Shown here in pieces: positions 1 through 11,001 of a DNA stretch of 64,000 nucleotides. The position numbers and the translations under genes were made by a program. Origin of the DNA: Paroedura picta (lineage: Eukaryota; Chordata; Lepidosauria; Squamata; Gekkonidae); assembly GCF_049243985.1 (NCBI RefSeq), contig NC_135375.1, positions 29,884,490 through 29,948,489 of the forward strand, in the 5' to 3' direction. Below the pieces are notes generated by a model. The model saw only the letters and a program-made list of their open reading frames with translations. It was not told where the DNA came from and ran no database searches. Within the stretch, counting starts at the first letter, position 1, and every line of letters begins with the position of its first letter.

Positions 1-1410
1 TAGGAAATCTAACTAAATGCCTAGGGTTTCTTGGGCACACCTATACCTGAATCAGGACGGATCAGAGGCATCCAGAACAATGTACCCTTCGTATTTTTTA
101 TGGTTTCTCTGGGGATTACAATTTGATAAGACACATGATATAGGCACATTTTGGCTCTTCTCAACTCTCACATTTGGAACACAACCTTTCTTTTTTCCCT
201 TTGGCCCTTTTGTGGCTATAAAATTCAAGCTCCCAGTAAGAAAAACAGACAATGCACCACCTAGCTCTGCTGAACCTAAAATGAAACCCAGTAATAACCT
301 AAATGATTTCAGGGCTTCCAAGTGTATCTCTCCCTTTCTGCAACTAAATTAAAATGAACCCGCATGCTCAGCTGTGCTTAAGCGGGGAGGAGTTGCCATG
401 GTTACCAGGGAGGTAGTCTAAATGTAGTACAGTATATAAAATAATCAACGAAATAACTATGTACAATTCTGATGACAGCTGGGGAATGTAAGTTAAAAAT
501 ACCTGGTAAACAGAAAAATCCCAGAGTAAAAATAAATTCTTCAGCACTGAGACACCTGCCCGTTGTCCAGCAGACTGAGAGTAAACCAGGGATGAGATTA
601 AAACAAGCAGCTACAAATTCATAGTAAGTGTGTTTTGCATTTGGACAAAGTGACACATTGCAAGAATGTAAGCAAATTAATCGAGTTCTAATACGAAACA
701 AAAGTGTATTACTCACTACCAGAGAGGCACAAGAAACGTCTACCCAAAAGGTGCATCGATTAGGAACAAGAGGCGAATCAGAAAAAGTGCACTTTACCGA
801 GCAACCTTAGGCAAACAATAGAGGTTCTTCAGCTGCCACAGGGCAGGTGTGCTCTTTTGTACTTCCACAATGGGGACAGCTTTCAAGACCTTTAAGAAAA
901 GATCATCAGAAATTGTCGCTATCCTTCTGCTATTCGGCACTAAATCCTGTATTTGCTCTTTATTCTGTGTTTTATATCCAAATTCGGCCTTCCGACACAT
1001 CCTGGGGGAAAAAATCAGCAACAGGAGAATGGCATTTGTTCCAGCACAACATGGTAACCCATGAAGCTTCCCTGTATTTTATAGCTTCTAGCTGTACTAA
1101 GACATTCCATGGCCTTTCAAGTACTTGTGTATGGGTTAAGCTATTTTTTTGGTGGCAGAAACCTCGGTATATATTCTCCCTTCTGCCTAGCATGAGCAGG
1201 AAACTCCTATAGCAAAAATGCCACATTGCAATTTATAACCTGCCACTACAGTTTACTCCTGTTTTACATGCTAAAGATGTTCTGGATATCTCATTGATAT
1301 TTCCAAGAGTCTTATCATACCCACTGGCTCCAATACTGAATTCTCTAACAACATTCTGCATCTTTAAAGGCAACTGTCCAGAAAACTGTGTATTTCCAAG
1401 AAGAATGAAG
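1..1410. other. unassigned AT-rich intergenic sequence
   Basis: Short open frames (up to 121 codons) on both strands overlap one another and show no domain, codon bias or splice context that I can support. No repeat family recognised. Confidence 0.5.
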
Positions 1411-1716
1411 GGGAGGAAGAGGATTTGGTTTTTATATGCTGCTTTTCTCTACCAGGAGTCTCAAAGCGGCTTACAATTGCCTTCCCTTTCCTCTCCCCAC
1501 CTCTTTCCTCTCCCCTTCCCTCTTCCCCACCAGACACTCTTTAAGGTAGGTGAGGCTGAGAGAGCCCTGATATTACTGTTCAGTCAGAACAGCTCTATCA
1601 GTGCTGTGACGAGCCCAAGGTCAGCCAGCTGGCTGCATGTGGAGGAGCGGGGAGTCAAATACCAGCTTGCTGGATTAGAGGCCTCCATTCCTAGCCACTA
1701 CACTAAGCTGGCTCTC
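1411..1716 (-). repeat. SINE family A (Sauria-like tRNA SINE), antisense
   Basis: Antisense copy of a tRNA-headed SINE that recurs through the window. Read on the minus strand it starts GAGAGCCAGCTTAGTGTAGT, has a box B-like segment, then the landmarks GTGACCTTGGGCT, CTCTCAGCCTCACC, GGGGAGAGGAA and a 3' end like GGCATATAAGAACCAA followed by a TTC-rich tail. It abuts a CR1 fragment on its right. It explains most of the 174-codon open frame at 1294-1818, which is therefore not a gene. Confidence 0.8.
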
Positions 1717-1719
1717 AGT

Positions 1720-2132
1720 TCATTTGTGGCATTCACTGCCAAAGGTGTAGTGATGGCCACGAACACAGATGGTTTTAAAGTGAGGTCAATGGAGGATAAG
1801 CCCATCAATGGTAACTAGCCAAAATGCCTAAAAGAAATCTCCTTGTTCAGAGGCAGTAAACATCTGAATACCAGGGCCCTTTCTGCACATGTTGGATAAT
1901 GCACTTCTAGTGCACTTTAGAAGTGGATTATCCTGTTCTGCACAGGAAAATCCAGCTGCAAAAGTGCATTGAAACTGCTTTATCCAATAGGTGCAGAATG
2001 GGCCCAGTTCTGGCCTTTGTTTACCTTCCAAGGCAACTGGTTGATCATTGTGGGAAACACAATGAACGTGGAAGCTGCATTTAATGGTAATCAGACTTAA
2101 TAGTCTGATCCAACAGGGCATCTCTTATATAA
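1720..2132 (+). mobile_element. CR1 LINE 3'-region fragment, split by a MITE
   Basis: Sense-oriented CR1-type 3' sequence: a GTGATGGCCAC block near 1751, an AATGG-TAACTAGCC block near 1807, and a TCTGATCCAACAGGGC block near 2104, in the order usual for reptile CR1 3' ends. The same blocks recur at 62435-63000. A 130-bp palindromic MITE interrupts it at 1875-2004. Confidence 0.7.
1875..2004. mobile_element. Harbinger-like palindromic MITE, copy 1
   Basis: A 130-bp foldback element whose ends are GGCCC and GGGCC. The arms read inward as GGCCCTTTCTGCAC and its near complement, and the interior is also self-complementary (repeated GTGCA/TGCAC, AAGTGCA). It is flanked by CAG on both sides (1872-1874, 2005-2007), a 3-bp target duplication. 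GGSCC-type ends with 3-bp duplications fit the PIF/Harbinger group. A second copy of exactly the same length is at 54183-54312. Confidence 0.7.
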
Positions 2133-2467
2133 ATCACTCTCTTATAAAACTCTGTCATGTCTCCCTGTAATTGCCTTTTCCTAAACTGAAACCACCAAGA
2201 CACTCACAGCAAAGACATTAAAGGCTCTTAATCATCCTGGGTGCTCCCTTCTGTACAGGAATATCTTATTATGAGAAACAATGACCAGAACTACGCAGAG
2301 TATTCCAAACGAACCTGCATTATAGATCTGTATGAAGAACTACAATGTATGTTTAGTCTCTTTTCTAACCTCCTTCTGATGGATGTTGCCATTTTCACTG
2401 CTGCCACATAGTGAGTTGGCATTTCCGTTGAGTTACTGTCCCTAGATCTTGTGCCAGCATGATGTAG

Positions 2468-2675
2468 AAGTCTAGAGTGGTGGACTCCAATTGGGAGAAC
2501 CAGGTTTAATTCCCCTCTCCTTGAAGCCTTCTGGATGGCCTTTCACAGTTCTCTCAGCACTCTTTCAGCCCCAACTACCTCACAAGGTACCTGTTGTGGG
2601 GAGAGGAAGGGAAGGCAGAGGTAAGCTGCTTTGAGACTCATTAGGGTAGAGTAAAACAGGGTATAAAAACTTCTT
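2468..2675 (+). repeat. SINE family A-like, degraded, sense
   Basis: Shows the family order: box B-like CCAGGTTTAATTCCCC, CTCTCAGCAC, CTACCTCACAAGG, GGGGAGAGGAAGG, AAGCTGCTTTGAGACTC, then GGGTATAAAAAC with a short TTC tail. The head is eroded and the GTGACCTTGGGC block is replaced, so this is an older or related subfamily. Confidence 0.6.
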
Positions 2676-2691
2676 CAAATCTCCGACATTT

Positions 2692-2985
2692 CATAGAATC
2701 ACAGAATCATAGAGTTGGAAGGGACCTTCAGGCTCATCTAGTCCAACCCCCTGCACAATGCAGGAACTCACAACTACCTGCCAACCAACAGTGAACCCAA
2801 TTTCATGCCCAAATGATTCCCCACCCAACAAAAATCTCCAGAATCCAGCCCACCCTGGAGGGAATTCACCTACCATCCCACAATGGTATTCAACAATTCC
2901 TTGGGCGTGCAAGGAAGGGTCACAAGAGTCAAACACTGGCACATCCCTTCCCGCCCACCCACTCACAGCTTGCCTAAGTTAATAA
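2692..2985 (-). mobile_element. CR1 LINE 3' end, antisense
   Basis: Begins with CATAGAATCACAGAATCATA, the antisense of the ATTCTRTG-type CR1 tail, followed by AGTTGGAAGGGACCTTCA and CATCTAGTCCAACCCCCTGC, the standard CR1 3' UTR in reverse. It continues with unique-looking 3' UTR sequence to about 2985. The 91- and 74-codon open frames here are chance. Confidence 0.85.
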
Positions 2986-3242
2986 AATCAGCATTTCAGA
3001 CTGTTATCAGCACCTGCCTTAGCAACCTTTTGAATTTTTTTTAAAGGTTAACTTACAAGGATTCTTTAGTGAGAAGGTGTGTTACCCGAAGCCGCATAAG
3101 TCAGAATGATGCTCTTCTATTAGAAGACCTGATTCTTCACATCCCAGATCCATCAGCACTGATAAAGCTATCATCTGGATACTTATTTGTCTTCCTTAGA
3201 TCCTGTAAGCCCTCGATTTCCAGGAGCATTGTGGTTTCATGA

Positions 3243-3346
3243 GGTGAGCATTTAAATAAAATAAATGTGTCTTCTAGACACACCTTTCTTCAGAGCTTGG
3301 AACACCTAAACTGATCCACCAGTGAACACACTATGTGGTTTCATGA
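3243..3346. repeat. 90-bp duplicated block, inserted copy
   Basis: Positions 3246-3335 are identical base for base to 3869-3958. This copy is flanked by a 13-bp direct repeat TGTGGTTTCATGA (3230-3242 and 3334-3346), which overlaps the last two bases of the shared block. The flanking repeat suggests this is the inserted copy and that 3869-3958 is, or represents, the source. No transposon ends or poly(A) tail are visible. Confidence 0.75.
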
Positions 3347-3381
3347 AACCATACATCTTTTTACCCCCAGTATGCTCATTT

Positions 3382-3634
3382 CAGCCGTCTGAAAGCTTTG
3401 CCCATGAGGCTGGGAGTTCAATCCCAGCAGCCGGCTCAAGGTTGACTCAGCCTTCCATCCTTCCGAGGTCGGTAAAATGAGTACCCAGCTTGCTTTCTAG
3501 GGGGTAAATGGTAATGACTGGGGAAGGCACTGGCAAACCACTCCGTATTGAGTCTGCCATGAAAACACTAGAGGGCGTCACCCCAAGGGTCAGACATGAC
3601 TCGGTGCTTGCACAGGGGATACCTTTACCTTTTT
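3382..3634 (+). repeat. SINE family B (tRNA head, BovB-like tail), 5'-truncated
   Basis: Sense copy lacking box A. It holds the box B segment GGGAGTTCAATCCCAG, the mid-part CCTTCCATCCTTCCGAGG, GGTAATGACTGGGGAAGG, and the 3' end GGGTCAGACATGACTCGGTG with a CCTTTACCTTT tail. That 3' end resembles the BovB 3' end GGTCGGACACGACTTCGCAC at 45125, suggesting BovB-driven mobilisation. Confidence 0.8.
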
Positions 3635-3868
3635 ATGCTTATTTATGTTTTTGTCAGCCATTTCAGTTTTCTGTTTGTATTAGTTTGGCTCTAGTGACAA
3701 CTTCTTCCACCAGCAGAGTGTGACTTCCTGTCTTCATCTCCCTCTTCTTCTTCCAAAATGTTGCAATGGAGAGACAGGAATCCCCAAGCAAAGCCTGAGA
3801 AAGAAGCCAGAGGTCTATGGCAATATTTAAAAGCTCCAACAAGTTGGAGGGGGGAAACTGGACAAGGC

Positions 3869-3958
3869 GAGCATTTAAATAAAATAAATGTGTCTTCTAG
3901 ACACACCTTTCTTCAGAGCTTGGAACACCTAAACTGATCCACCAGTGAACACACTATG
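3869..3958. repeat. 90-bp duplicated block, probable source copy
   Basis: Identical over 90 bp to 3246-3335, same orientation, 623 bp downstream. No flanking direct repeat is seen here. The block holds an AT-rich start, a short TGTGTC/GACACA inverted repeat and no recognised transposon family. Confidence 0.75.
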
Positions 3959-4467
3959 CCAGTAACCCTTTGAGAATCTAAAGACTTTTAAAAAAATTAG
4001 GCTGAACAGCTTTGACAAATGAACTTTTGTGAAACAGTGGGATTAATCCAGCATCTGACCCATGAATAAGACTATTAAGGGAGTTAATTAAAGAGGGCCT
4101 AAATTCTTGTATGATAAAAAGGTACAATTACACAATGAAAAAAGCAATTATACAGCAATATCACAAACCAAATTTTGCTCCGAAAAATATAAAGACAACT
4201 GAAGAAATCACTGTTATCTCACAAAATACAATAGCTTTTAAAGAAAGACAAAAATAACAGAAGATGAAAAGAAAAAATAGAGATGAATCCTATGGAAACA
4301 TGAGCAGATGGGGTGCCTGCACCATCCTAGTCTTCCCCTTCTTTTAGCACCCCCTCCCCCAAGAGAAAATGAGAGTAACAGGACTGTCATAGGGTATGCA
4401 TGATAAGGTTCATTTCAAATAATGCAGCCTTATCTGGAAGGCAGTAATCTAGGACAGCTATAACCTT

Positions 4468-4672
4468 AGGGGTGCCAGCCTCCAGGTGGGACCTGGGGAT
4501 CCCCTGGAATTACAGATTGTCTCCAGGCAGCAGAGGTCACTTCCCCAGGAGAAAATGGCCCCTTGTTCTGTGCATTATATGCCATTGAAGACCCTCCCTT
4601 CCCCAAACCCTTCCCTTGGCAGGCTCCACCCCCAAACTATCCAGGTTTTCCCAAGCCAGAGTTGGCAACTGT
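4468..4672 (+). repeat. ~205-bp repeat family C (inverted-end, MITE-like), copy 1
   Basis: Element with related inverted ends (GGTGCCAGCCTCCAGGTGG at left, AGAGTTGGCAACTG at right). Interior blocks shared with the other copies are ATTACAGATTGTCTCCAGGC, CAGGAGAAAATGGCC, TATGCCATTGAAGACCCTCC and AGGCTCCACCCCCAAA. Related copies occur at 5272, 11940, 15482, 16095, 18953 and 20709. The class is uncertain; the ends suggest a DNA transposon. Confidence 0.6.
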
Positions 4673-5271
4673 ATGTAACCTGCTTTCAATCCTAACTGTG
4701 AGAGAAGAAGAATAGCTGTGCCAGTATTGTCTGGTGGAAGGAGTTGATGTTAGGCTTAGCAATTAAGTCCAAATTATATTCAGTAGTAGAGACCCAAGCA
4801 GTCGCCCCCCAACCAGAAGTCCCTTTAACCAGAGAGTGCCTTACCACAGCTAACTAAAGCAATAGTGCCATCTGCTGAATGTTTTGTGCAGGTCAGATAT
4901 GTTAGCTAAGTAGGCTGTTAGGTAGTTCTGTTAGATAATTGGATTAATATGCCACAAATAACTAAATTCATTTGCCAGTTGCTACATACCACTGTAAGGT
5001 CTAGTACCCTAATGAGTAGTATTGTGCTGGTCAAGAGAAGTACAAGCTAGCTGCTGGTGAAATTTTGGGTCAAATCTGGAATTGGCAGACAGCTGTTTTC
5101 CAAAAAATAACAATGTCATTCTTTTTTTTCCAAAGGTGTATTTTTGAATCTCACTTCTGTCCTGATGGCATTTCTCCCTTAACTTTTCTATGAGCTTCAC
5201 TCGCCATCCCCAGTTCTTTCCTATTTACCTAATAGTGGCAGAAGACATGGCAGCAGCAAGGATAGAATCTG

Positions 5272-5404
5272 AGGAGGAGAGGAAGCTCAGCAGGAATGTG
5301 ATACCATAGAGCTCTCCCTCTAGAGCAGCCATTTTCCCTAGGGGAACTGATCTCTGTTGTCTGGAAAGCAGAGATCTCCAGATCCCATCTGGAGGTCGAT
5401 AGCC
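5272..5404 (-). repeat. family C repeat, antisense, partial
   Basis: Antisense match to family C: ATACCATAGAGCTCTCCCTC, AGCAGCCATTTTCCCTAGGG, GAACTGATCTCTGTTGTCTG, and GATCCCATCTGGAGGTCG near the right end. The left part is missing or diverged. Confidence 0.55.
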
Positions 5405-5410
5405 ACAAAA

Positions 5411-5627
5411 AAGGAAGAAAACCATTTTTTTTCTCTACCCTAAGGTGGTTTGCAATCACCTCCCCACAACAGGCACCTTGTGAGGCAGGTGGGGCTGAGA
5501 GAATCTTGTGGGAGAACTGTGACTGGCCCAAGATCACCCAGCAGGCTTCATGTGGTGAAGTGGGGAGTCAAACCCAGTTCTCCAGATTAGACTCTGCCAC
5601 TCTTAAACCTACCCCAAGCTGGCTCGC
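5411..5627 (-). repeat. SINE family A-like, antisense
   Basis: Antisense copy with CCTCCCCACAACAGGCACC, GGCAGGTGGGGCTGAGAGA, CTGGCCCAAGATCACCCAGC and the terminal CAAGCTGGCTCGC. It lies directly beside a family C repeat. Confidence 0.65.
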
Positions 5628-6702
5628 TTAGAAACTACTCCTGAGAGAGATATATTCACTGCTTATGCCAAGCCAATTTTGTGTTGGGGGGGGGTGTATT
5701 AACCTTATCAGCAAGCCAACCCCAGCCAAAGAAACAATAATCTAAACAAGCAACAGCCCTTACATTTCGATCGGCGTTCCAGTAGGATTGAAGTAACTTG
5801 CATTTACGTTTCCTTGCCAACTCATTGAATATTTCAGCTGATTTAGACCCTGGATTCGGGCAGAGAGTGATAGCAAATGTGAATTTCCAAGAGGAGACAT
5901 GCTCTTGCTGCCATTCATCATCAAACAGCAAAAATTCCCAATGGATCGCATACCACGAGTTATATTTGTTTTCAAGACGGGCTGAAAGTGTTCTGGCACC
6001 CAGGAATGATGTGAGGGAGGGGAGGCGGCCATGCATAAAAGACAGGAGAAGGTTTTGAAACTGAAATGCTCATGTTTAGGTTTCTTTTTAAGTAATCGAT
6101 GGCATCAAGGCATTGCCGCTCACGCCGAGCCACAGACTGGGTTTCCTGAGATCAAAATGCATATGTATGCAGTGTGCATCATTATGTACAGAACAATGTA
6201 TGATCTCATAGAAAGTTTGCCTCAGACTATATGCAAAAATGAGACAAATGTATGTGTGAGCATTTCTTTGTGGGGGGAAAGTGAGCCTTGGTTCTTCTTA
6301 AATAATTTGGCTCATGCACAGGATCTAAGGTATTAGTACAGTCCTTGGAGAAGCACATAATCATTAGCATGTTTTGTTCTCCCAACAAACTACTGCAGTT
6401 CTTCTTAAGAAACCCTCAAGGAGTTAATACTATCTTTTGGGCATTTGCGCCTTCGTCTGCTCTGCTTCTGGCAACATGCCCTACATCACTGCTGAGAAGA
6501 AACCCAGACATGCCTACTTGAATGTTATAACTTTATTCCCAGGGCCAGATTATATCCATGCGTATTGTTAGCACATTAAGCTGAATATCATTTGTAAAAT
6601 AATGAAATCAGAAGCTGGAACATTGTGGTCCCAGTATTCAGAGATGTGAAAGTATGACCTGAATAGAACAAATATATCAGAGTTCTAACCCAAAGTAGCT
6701 AA

Positions 6703-6990
6703 AGGTAAAGGTAAAGGTATCCCCTGTGCAAGCACCGGGTCATGTCTGACCCTTGGGATGACACCCTCTAGCGTTTTCATGGCAGACTCAATACGGGGTG
6801 GTTTGCCAGTGCCTTCCCCAATCATTACCGTTTACCCCCTAGCAAGCTAGGTACTCATTTTACCGACCTCGGAAGGATGGAAGGCTGAGTCAACCTTGAG
6901 CCAGCTGTTGGGATTGAACTCCCAGCCTCATGGGCAGAGCTTTCAGACTGCATGTCTGCTGCCTTACCACTCTGCGCCACAAGAGGCTCT
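6703..6990 (-). repeat. SINE family B, full length, antisense, with 13-bp target duplication
   Basis: Complete copy. Read on the minus strand it starts AGAGCCTCTTGTGGCGCAGA, containing an A box (TGGCGCAGAGTGG). It has a B box (GAGTTCAATCCC), the BovB-like end and a TTTACC tail. A perfect 13-bp direct repeat CCAAAGTAGCTAA flanks it (6690-6702 and 6991-7003), as left by LINE-type target-primed insertion. Confidence 0.9.
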
Positions 6991-7500
6991 CCAAAGTAGC
7001 TAACCAGGTATTGTATTATTGGCCTAATCAGCAAAACCATATTCTTAGTATAATCTTATTTGGGGTATCTGAGAGTAAATTTCTAAGCTGCCATTAGAAA
7101 GAGGCATATTAGTATCAATCCGCTGCCACTACTATATTATGCTATGTTATTCCTTAATAATACTTTAGTAGTTATTCAATATTAGCCAGATTATTCTTAT
7201 TTACTTGTTACCGCTACTACTTTTCATTCTTATCATTTATTTATTTTTTATTTATCATTATTTATTCTTATCATTTATTTATTTTTGTGATTGCATCAAT
7301 ATCCTGATATTCAGCACGTAAGATCCAGCTGCCAAGATGCAACCCCCTTTCAAAACATGTGGTATGGTCACTGCTCCTGAGGCAGTTTGGACCTGAAAAA
7401 CCAGGCCCTGCTACAAGCTCAGGCAAACTGCTGAGTACCATAACTGTATGTCAACCCCTCCTTTCAGCCATGTGACCAGGAAATGGTGGTTACTCTAGAG

Positions 7501-7877
7501 CAGTGTTCCCCAACACCCAGTCCAGGGACCGGTGCCGGTCGGTGGATCAGTTGGTACTGGGCCACGGCTCCTCCTTGTCCTCCTCCCTGGCTGCTGCCTT
7601 GGGGGCTGCCCTGCCACTCTGATGCTGGCTCACCTTTGGTGCTCTCCAGCAGCCGCCATGGCTGGGGCTCCCCCTCGGAGTGGCACTGTGCAGCTGCTGC
7701 TGTCAGCGCCCCCCAGCAGGCGGTGGGAAATCGGGGGCACCAGTGGGAAAGCAAGCGGAGCAGGGGCTCAGGCAGCAGTGGTGACATCCCTTGGCAAAAG
7801 ACTACCCCCTTCCCGGGCCTCAGTAAAATTGTCAAGCGTTGACCGGTCCCCGGTGATAAAAAGGTTGGGAACTACTG
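7501..7877. mobile_element. Non-autonomous hAT transposon (CAGTGTTCCCCAAC ends)
   Basis: A 377-bp element with terminal inverted repeats CAGTGTTCCCCAAC and GTTGGGAACTACTG, flanked by a perfect 8-bp duplication CTCTAGAG (7493-7500 and 7878-7885), diagnostic of hAT. Subterminal GGGACCGG and GACCGGTCCC resemble vertebrate hAT elements whose ends read CAG-GGTCCCCAACC. The interior is GC-rich and gives chance open frames on both strands (7464-7930) with no transposase similarity. Confidence 0.9.
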
Positions 7878-7885
7878 CTCTAGAG

Positions 7886-10194
7886 CATCTTGAAGGGGCC
7901 ATGGGTGGACTACAGACAGGAATAACTTAAGAAACATAGCCTAAAATATAAGAACTAATGTCTGTGCATGTACTGTTTTTACCTCCAAGTTCTCTATATT
8001 GAATTAACTCAGGAATTTTCCTGTGATTTGATCTGACCTTTCCCCTTTGTGTAGAATTAAATATTTTGTTCAATTTAAATATAAAAACTTCCCAAGTTCC
8101 AATAAGTCAGATAAATTAAAGAGGGCTCTGATTCCTTCACTTAAGTTCCTGAACTGAGCAAACAAGCCACAATATTATAATGTGACAGGGTGGGACAGTC
8201 AAAATTCTTCAGGAAACAGATAACTAGGGCAGCTCAGTCATAAAAGGGAAAGAAAAAAACATGGGAAATCTTGCCTCTGAGGAAGGGAAGTGGATAGGGG
8301 CCAGCGTATGCTGGTTCTCCTTGTCCCATTCCAAAAGAGGGTCCAGCAGAGCATACGTACTAATATCTCACTGTATATCCTCCAGGCAGGGACTGCATAC
8401 TGCATATTCTGTATATGCTGCAAGGAATTTGTTCAGTTCAAAGACTTTTGAGTGGAGCTCTTAAACAGCTGGATAGGACCTTGTCAACATAATGTTTTCA
8501 ATTCCTGGACAAAGATTGAGGGGGGGGGGGAGAACACCATGTTTATAATGTTTAAAACAAATCATTTTTCTATAATTGGGCAGAGGTGGGTTTAGAAATT
8601 CCTTCTCTACCTTTGTTTCTTTTGTGACCTAAATGATTAAACCCCACACTGGCCCAATCAATCAAGCTAATTCCTGTGTTTTTCATATAACATATCTGTC
8701 TACCTTAGGGAAGCATGGCATGATGAGTTATATTTCATGTATATGGTCTTTATACTTCCTCCGCTTATTGAACTGCTGTTGCATGAAACAGTGCCATTGC
8801 CAACAGCTATAAATTGTCCACATATAAAGATTCAGCACTTTCTGAATTGGCTTTGAGTTCTCAATCCATTACATTTTGATGCAATATTAATAAAATGCAC
8901 ATATTGGTTGGCTGGTGAACGTGTTAGAAGTAGAGGTACAATATTGGCTACATAACAACTGCATACATCAATGGAAAGTTCGTGTCTTGGCAACCAGAAA
9001 GCAATAGAGCAATCGGATAGCAAAGAAATTTGAGGGTGGGCAGGAGAGTCTAATAGATTGATCTACAACTTTGGTTCCTAAGGCGATCTTGATACTACCA
9101 GGGCCAGAAGTTGATTCTCTATGGCACTGAAAGGGGTGGAAATGTGGACAAAATCTTGAGTGCATGGTGAAATGGGCATCTGATTACTTTGTGATGACCC
9201 AAATTCCAGTTTTCCAGTTGGGGTTGTTAGGTACACTTGAGTCTATGCTCCTCCTCATGTTTAAGATTTGGGTGTCCCATCATCAGAGTCTCAGCAACTG
9301 TTCTAATTATCATGACCAGTATCATGCATTGTACTCAATGGAAATTTAGTACAAATATTCTGCAACCTGGTCAAATTAAAGGTATGTGGCATGACACTAT
9401 GAATGATGATTTCTCTGATCAGCTTCACACAAGAGAAGGGTATTGATTCGAGCGATGACAATTACTTGCCATCTGCTATCATTTCAATGTGCTATTTTAA
9501 CTTTCAAAATACTTCCTGCATGTGATTCAATTTCTTCTTCTATTTTCTTTTCTTTCTTTTTTGCTTAGTAGATGAGAGAATTTCAAGACAGGACTGAAGT
9601 GCTTTCTCTCAGCAAGCTAAATGCATTTTGATGCTGATTGAGGCAGCCTATTTCAACCACTGACACAAAATGACCGGAGCAATTAGGTCAGGATGGTTGT
9701 CGAAGAATGAAATCCGTCTCATATTCAATCAGCCCCCAATTACAATTTATCAGCAGGAGAAGAGATCTGAAATGAGTTTCTTTTCAAATGTGCTCACTGG
9801 ATCGGGTGTGGGGATACCTGAAAAGCAGTAAACAAGACATAGTATTTACTTGTTTTCAAACCATTTATCTGAAATTTGTGAGGCTTATTGTTAAGAAAGG
9901 TATTGAAAGATACAGTCAATAAAGATATGGGGAGATTGTTTAGAATGGAACTTTTATTCTTTTGTTTACATGTCTTACAAGTCATCCTGATAATGTTAGA
10001 GTATTGCATTTTATTTCCGCAAGGGGTTTACTAAACTCGTCCTATTTTGAAAAATTACTTGATGCAAATACTAAGCAAAGGCTATGATATGAATATCTTC
10101 TTCTGAAAAAAAGTGTAATTTGATTTGTCAGTTCTATAATGCCATTTGGATAGATATTGTAAAGTTGAAACACATACAATCATCTCAGTGATCA
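7886..10194. other. unassigned AT-rich intergenic sequence
   Basis: More than 2 kb without a recognised repeat or gene. Includes a G11 run at 8520-8530. A TTTATTT-rich low-complexity patch lies just to the left of the hAT element, at 7150-7295. Confidence 0.45.
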
Positions 10195-10334
10195 GCCTGC
10201 GGGGCTGGCATCCTGAAGCAGCAGCAGGGGCTCAGGGTCCTAAAAGGATCCACCCTTAGGATCTCCCTGCGGCTGCTAGCAGACAAGACAGCAAGCAGAA
10301 TCTCCCACTCATATAAGCAGCATATAAGAATCAA
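10195..10334 (+). repeat. repeat remnants ending in a SINE A tail
   Basis: GC-richer remnant of unknown family (10195-10290), then about 30 bp matching the 3' end of SINE A (GCATATAAGAATCAATTC at 10319-10336) leading directly into the TTC microsatellite. Confidence 0.4.
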
Positions 10335-10409
10335 TTCTTCTTCTTCTTCTTCTTCTTCTTCTTCTTCTTCTTCTTCTTCTTCTTCTTCTTCTTCTTCTTC
10401 TTCTTCTTC
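10335..10409 (+). repeat. (TTC)25 microsatellite
   Basis: Twenty-five perfect TTC units, grown from the TTC tail of a SINE A remnant immediately to the left. Its translations (runs of Arg or Lys) are artefacts. Confidence 0.97.
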
Positions 10410-10419
10410 CCCTTAAAGC

Positions 10420-10600
10420 CCAACTCAACCTGTGGTGATAAAATTCCACCCCTTCTGCCCTTCCCACACACACAGCACTCCAGGATCTGGATGAGAAGGA
10501 CAATATCATGGTCAGCTTGGGGAGGGGGCATAGATCTTACTCGCCCTGGCCTCAACCAAAGACCTGTTGGAAGAGCTCCATTTTACAGAACCTGTGGAAC
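10420..10600 (-). mobile_element. LINE family D fragment (L2/CR1 group), antisense
   Basis: CCTCAACCAAAGACCTGTTG and GAAGAGCTCCATTTTACAGA recur nearly unchanged at 17937-17982, and their complement occurs in sense at 44340-44390. The family's 3' end (near 44590) reads CTGCCCTGAGCAACGCAGAA with a TATAAT-type tail, like L2/CR1-type LINEs of lizards. Exact clade not settled. Confidence 0.55.
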
Positions 10601-10857
10601 AGTGACATTCTTTTCTGCATTGAAAAGACTCAAACTCTTCACCATTTGCTTTTATTAGAGAGTTTTCCTATACATTTTCACCTACTCACCATTGTGAAGA
10701 AATATTCCTGAAATTGTTCACAATCGACTTTTGTTTTCACTATCCTGGTGTCATTTGTACACTTTGTCACTACACGGCTAGCCTCCAATTCCCAATCATT
10801 CAAACAGTTGAAACACCCGCCTGTTACTTCCCTTTAGGGGAAGTTGTTGCCATGGAG

Positions 10858-10993
10858 CAGGGATAGTCAAACTGTGGCCCTCCAGATGTCCGTGGACTAC
10901 AATTCCCATGAGCCCCTGCCGGCATTCACTGGCAGAGGCTCATGGGAATTGTAGTCCATGGACATCTGGAGGGCTGCAGTTTGACTACCCCTG
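10858..10993. mobile_element. palindromic hAT MITE (family M), copy 1
   Basis: A 136-bp near-perfect foldback with ends CAGGGATAGTC and GACTACCCCTG, flanked by a perfect 8-bp duplication CCATGGAG (10850-10857, 10994-11001). The arms carry CCTCCAGATGTCC, GGACTACAATTCCCATGAG and their complements around a central GCATTC loop. Confidence 0.93.
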
Positions 10994-11001
10994 CCATGGA
11001 G

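Larger units (their letters stand above)
3959..6689. other. intergenic, unassigned outside the listed repeats
   Basis: Stretches 3959-4467, 4673-5271 and 5628-6689 hold A-rich unique-looking DNA and a G9 run (5686-5694). The overlapping open frames at 5656-6058 look like chance. Confidence 0.45.

Noticed and set aside
1294-1818. 174-codon open frame
   Set aside because: It runs across an antisense SINE A and part of a CR1 fragment.
10309-10555. Poly-Arg and poly-Lys frames
   Set aside because: Translations of the (TTC)25 microsatellite; the same applies to the (AGAAGG)17 and (GGAA)26 arrays.
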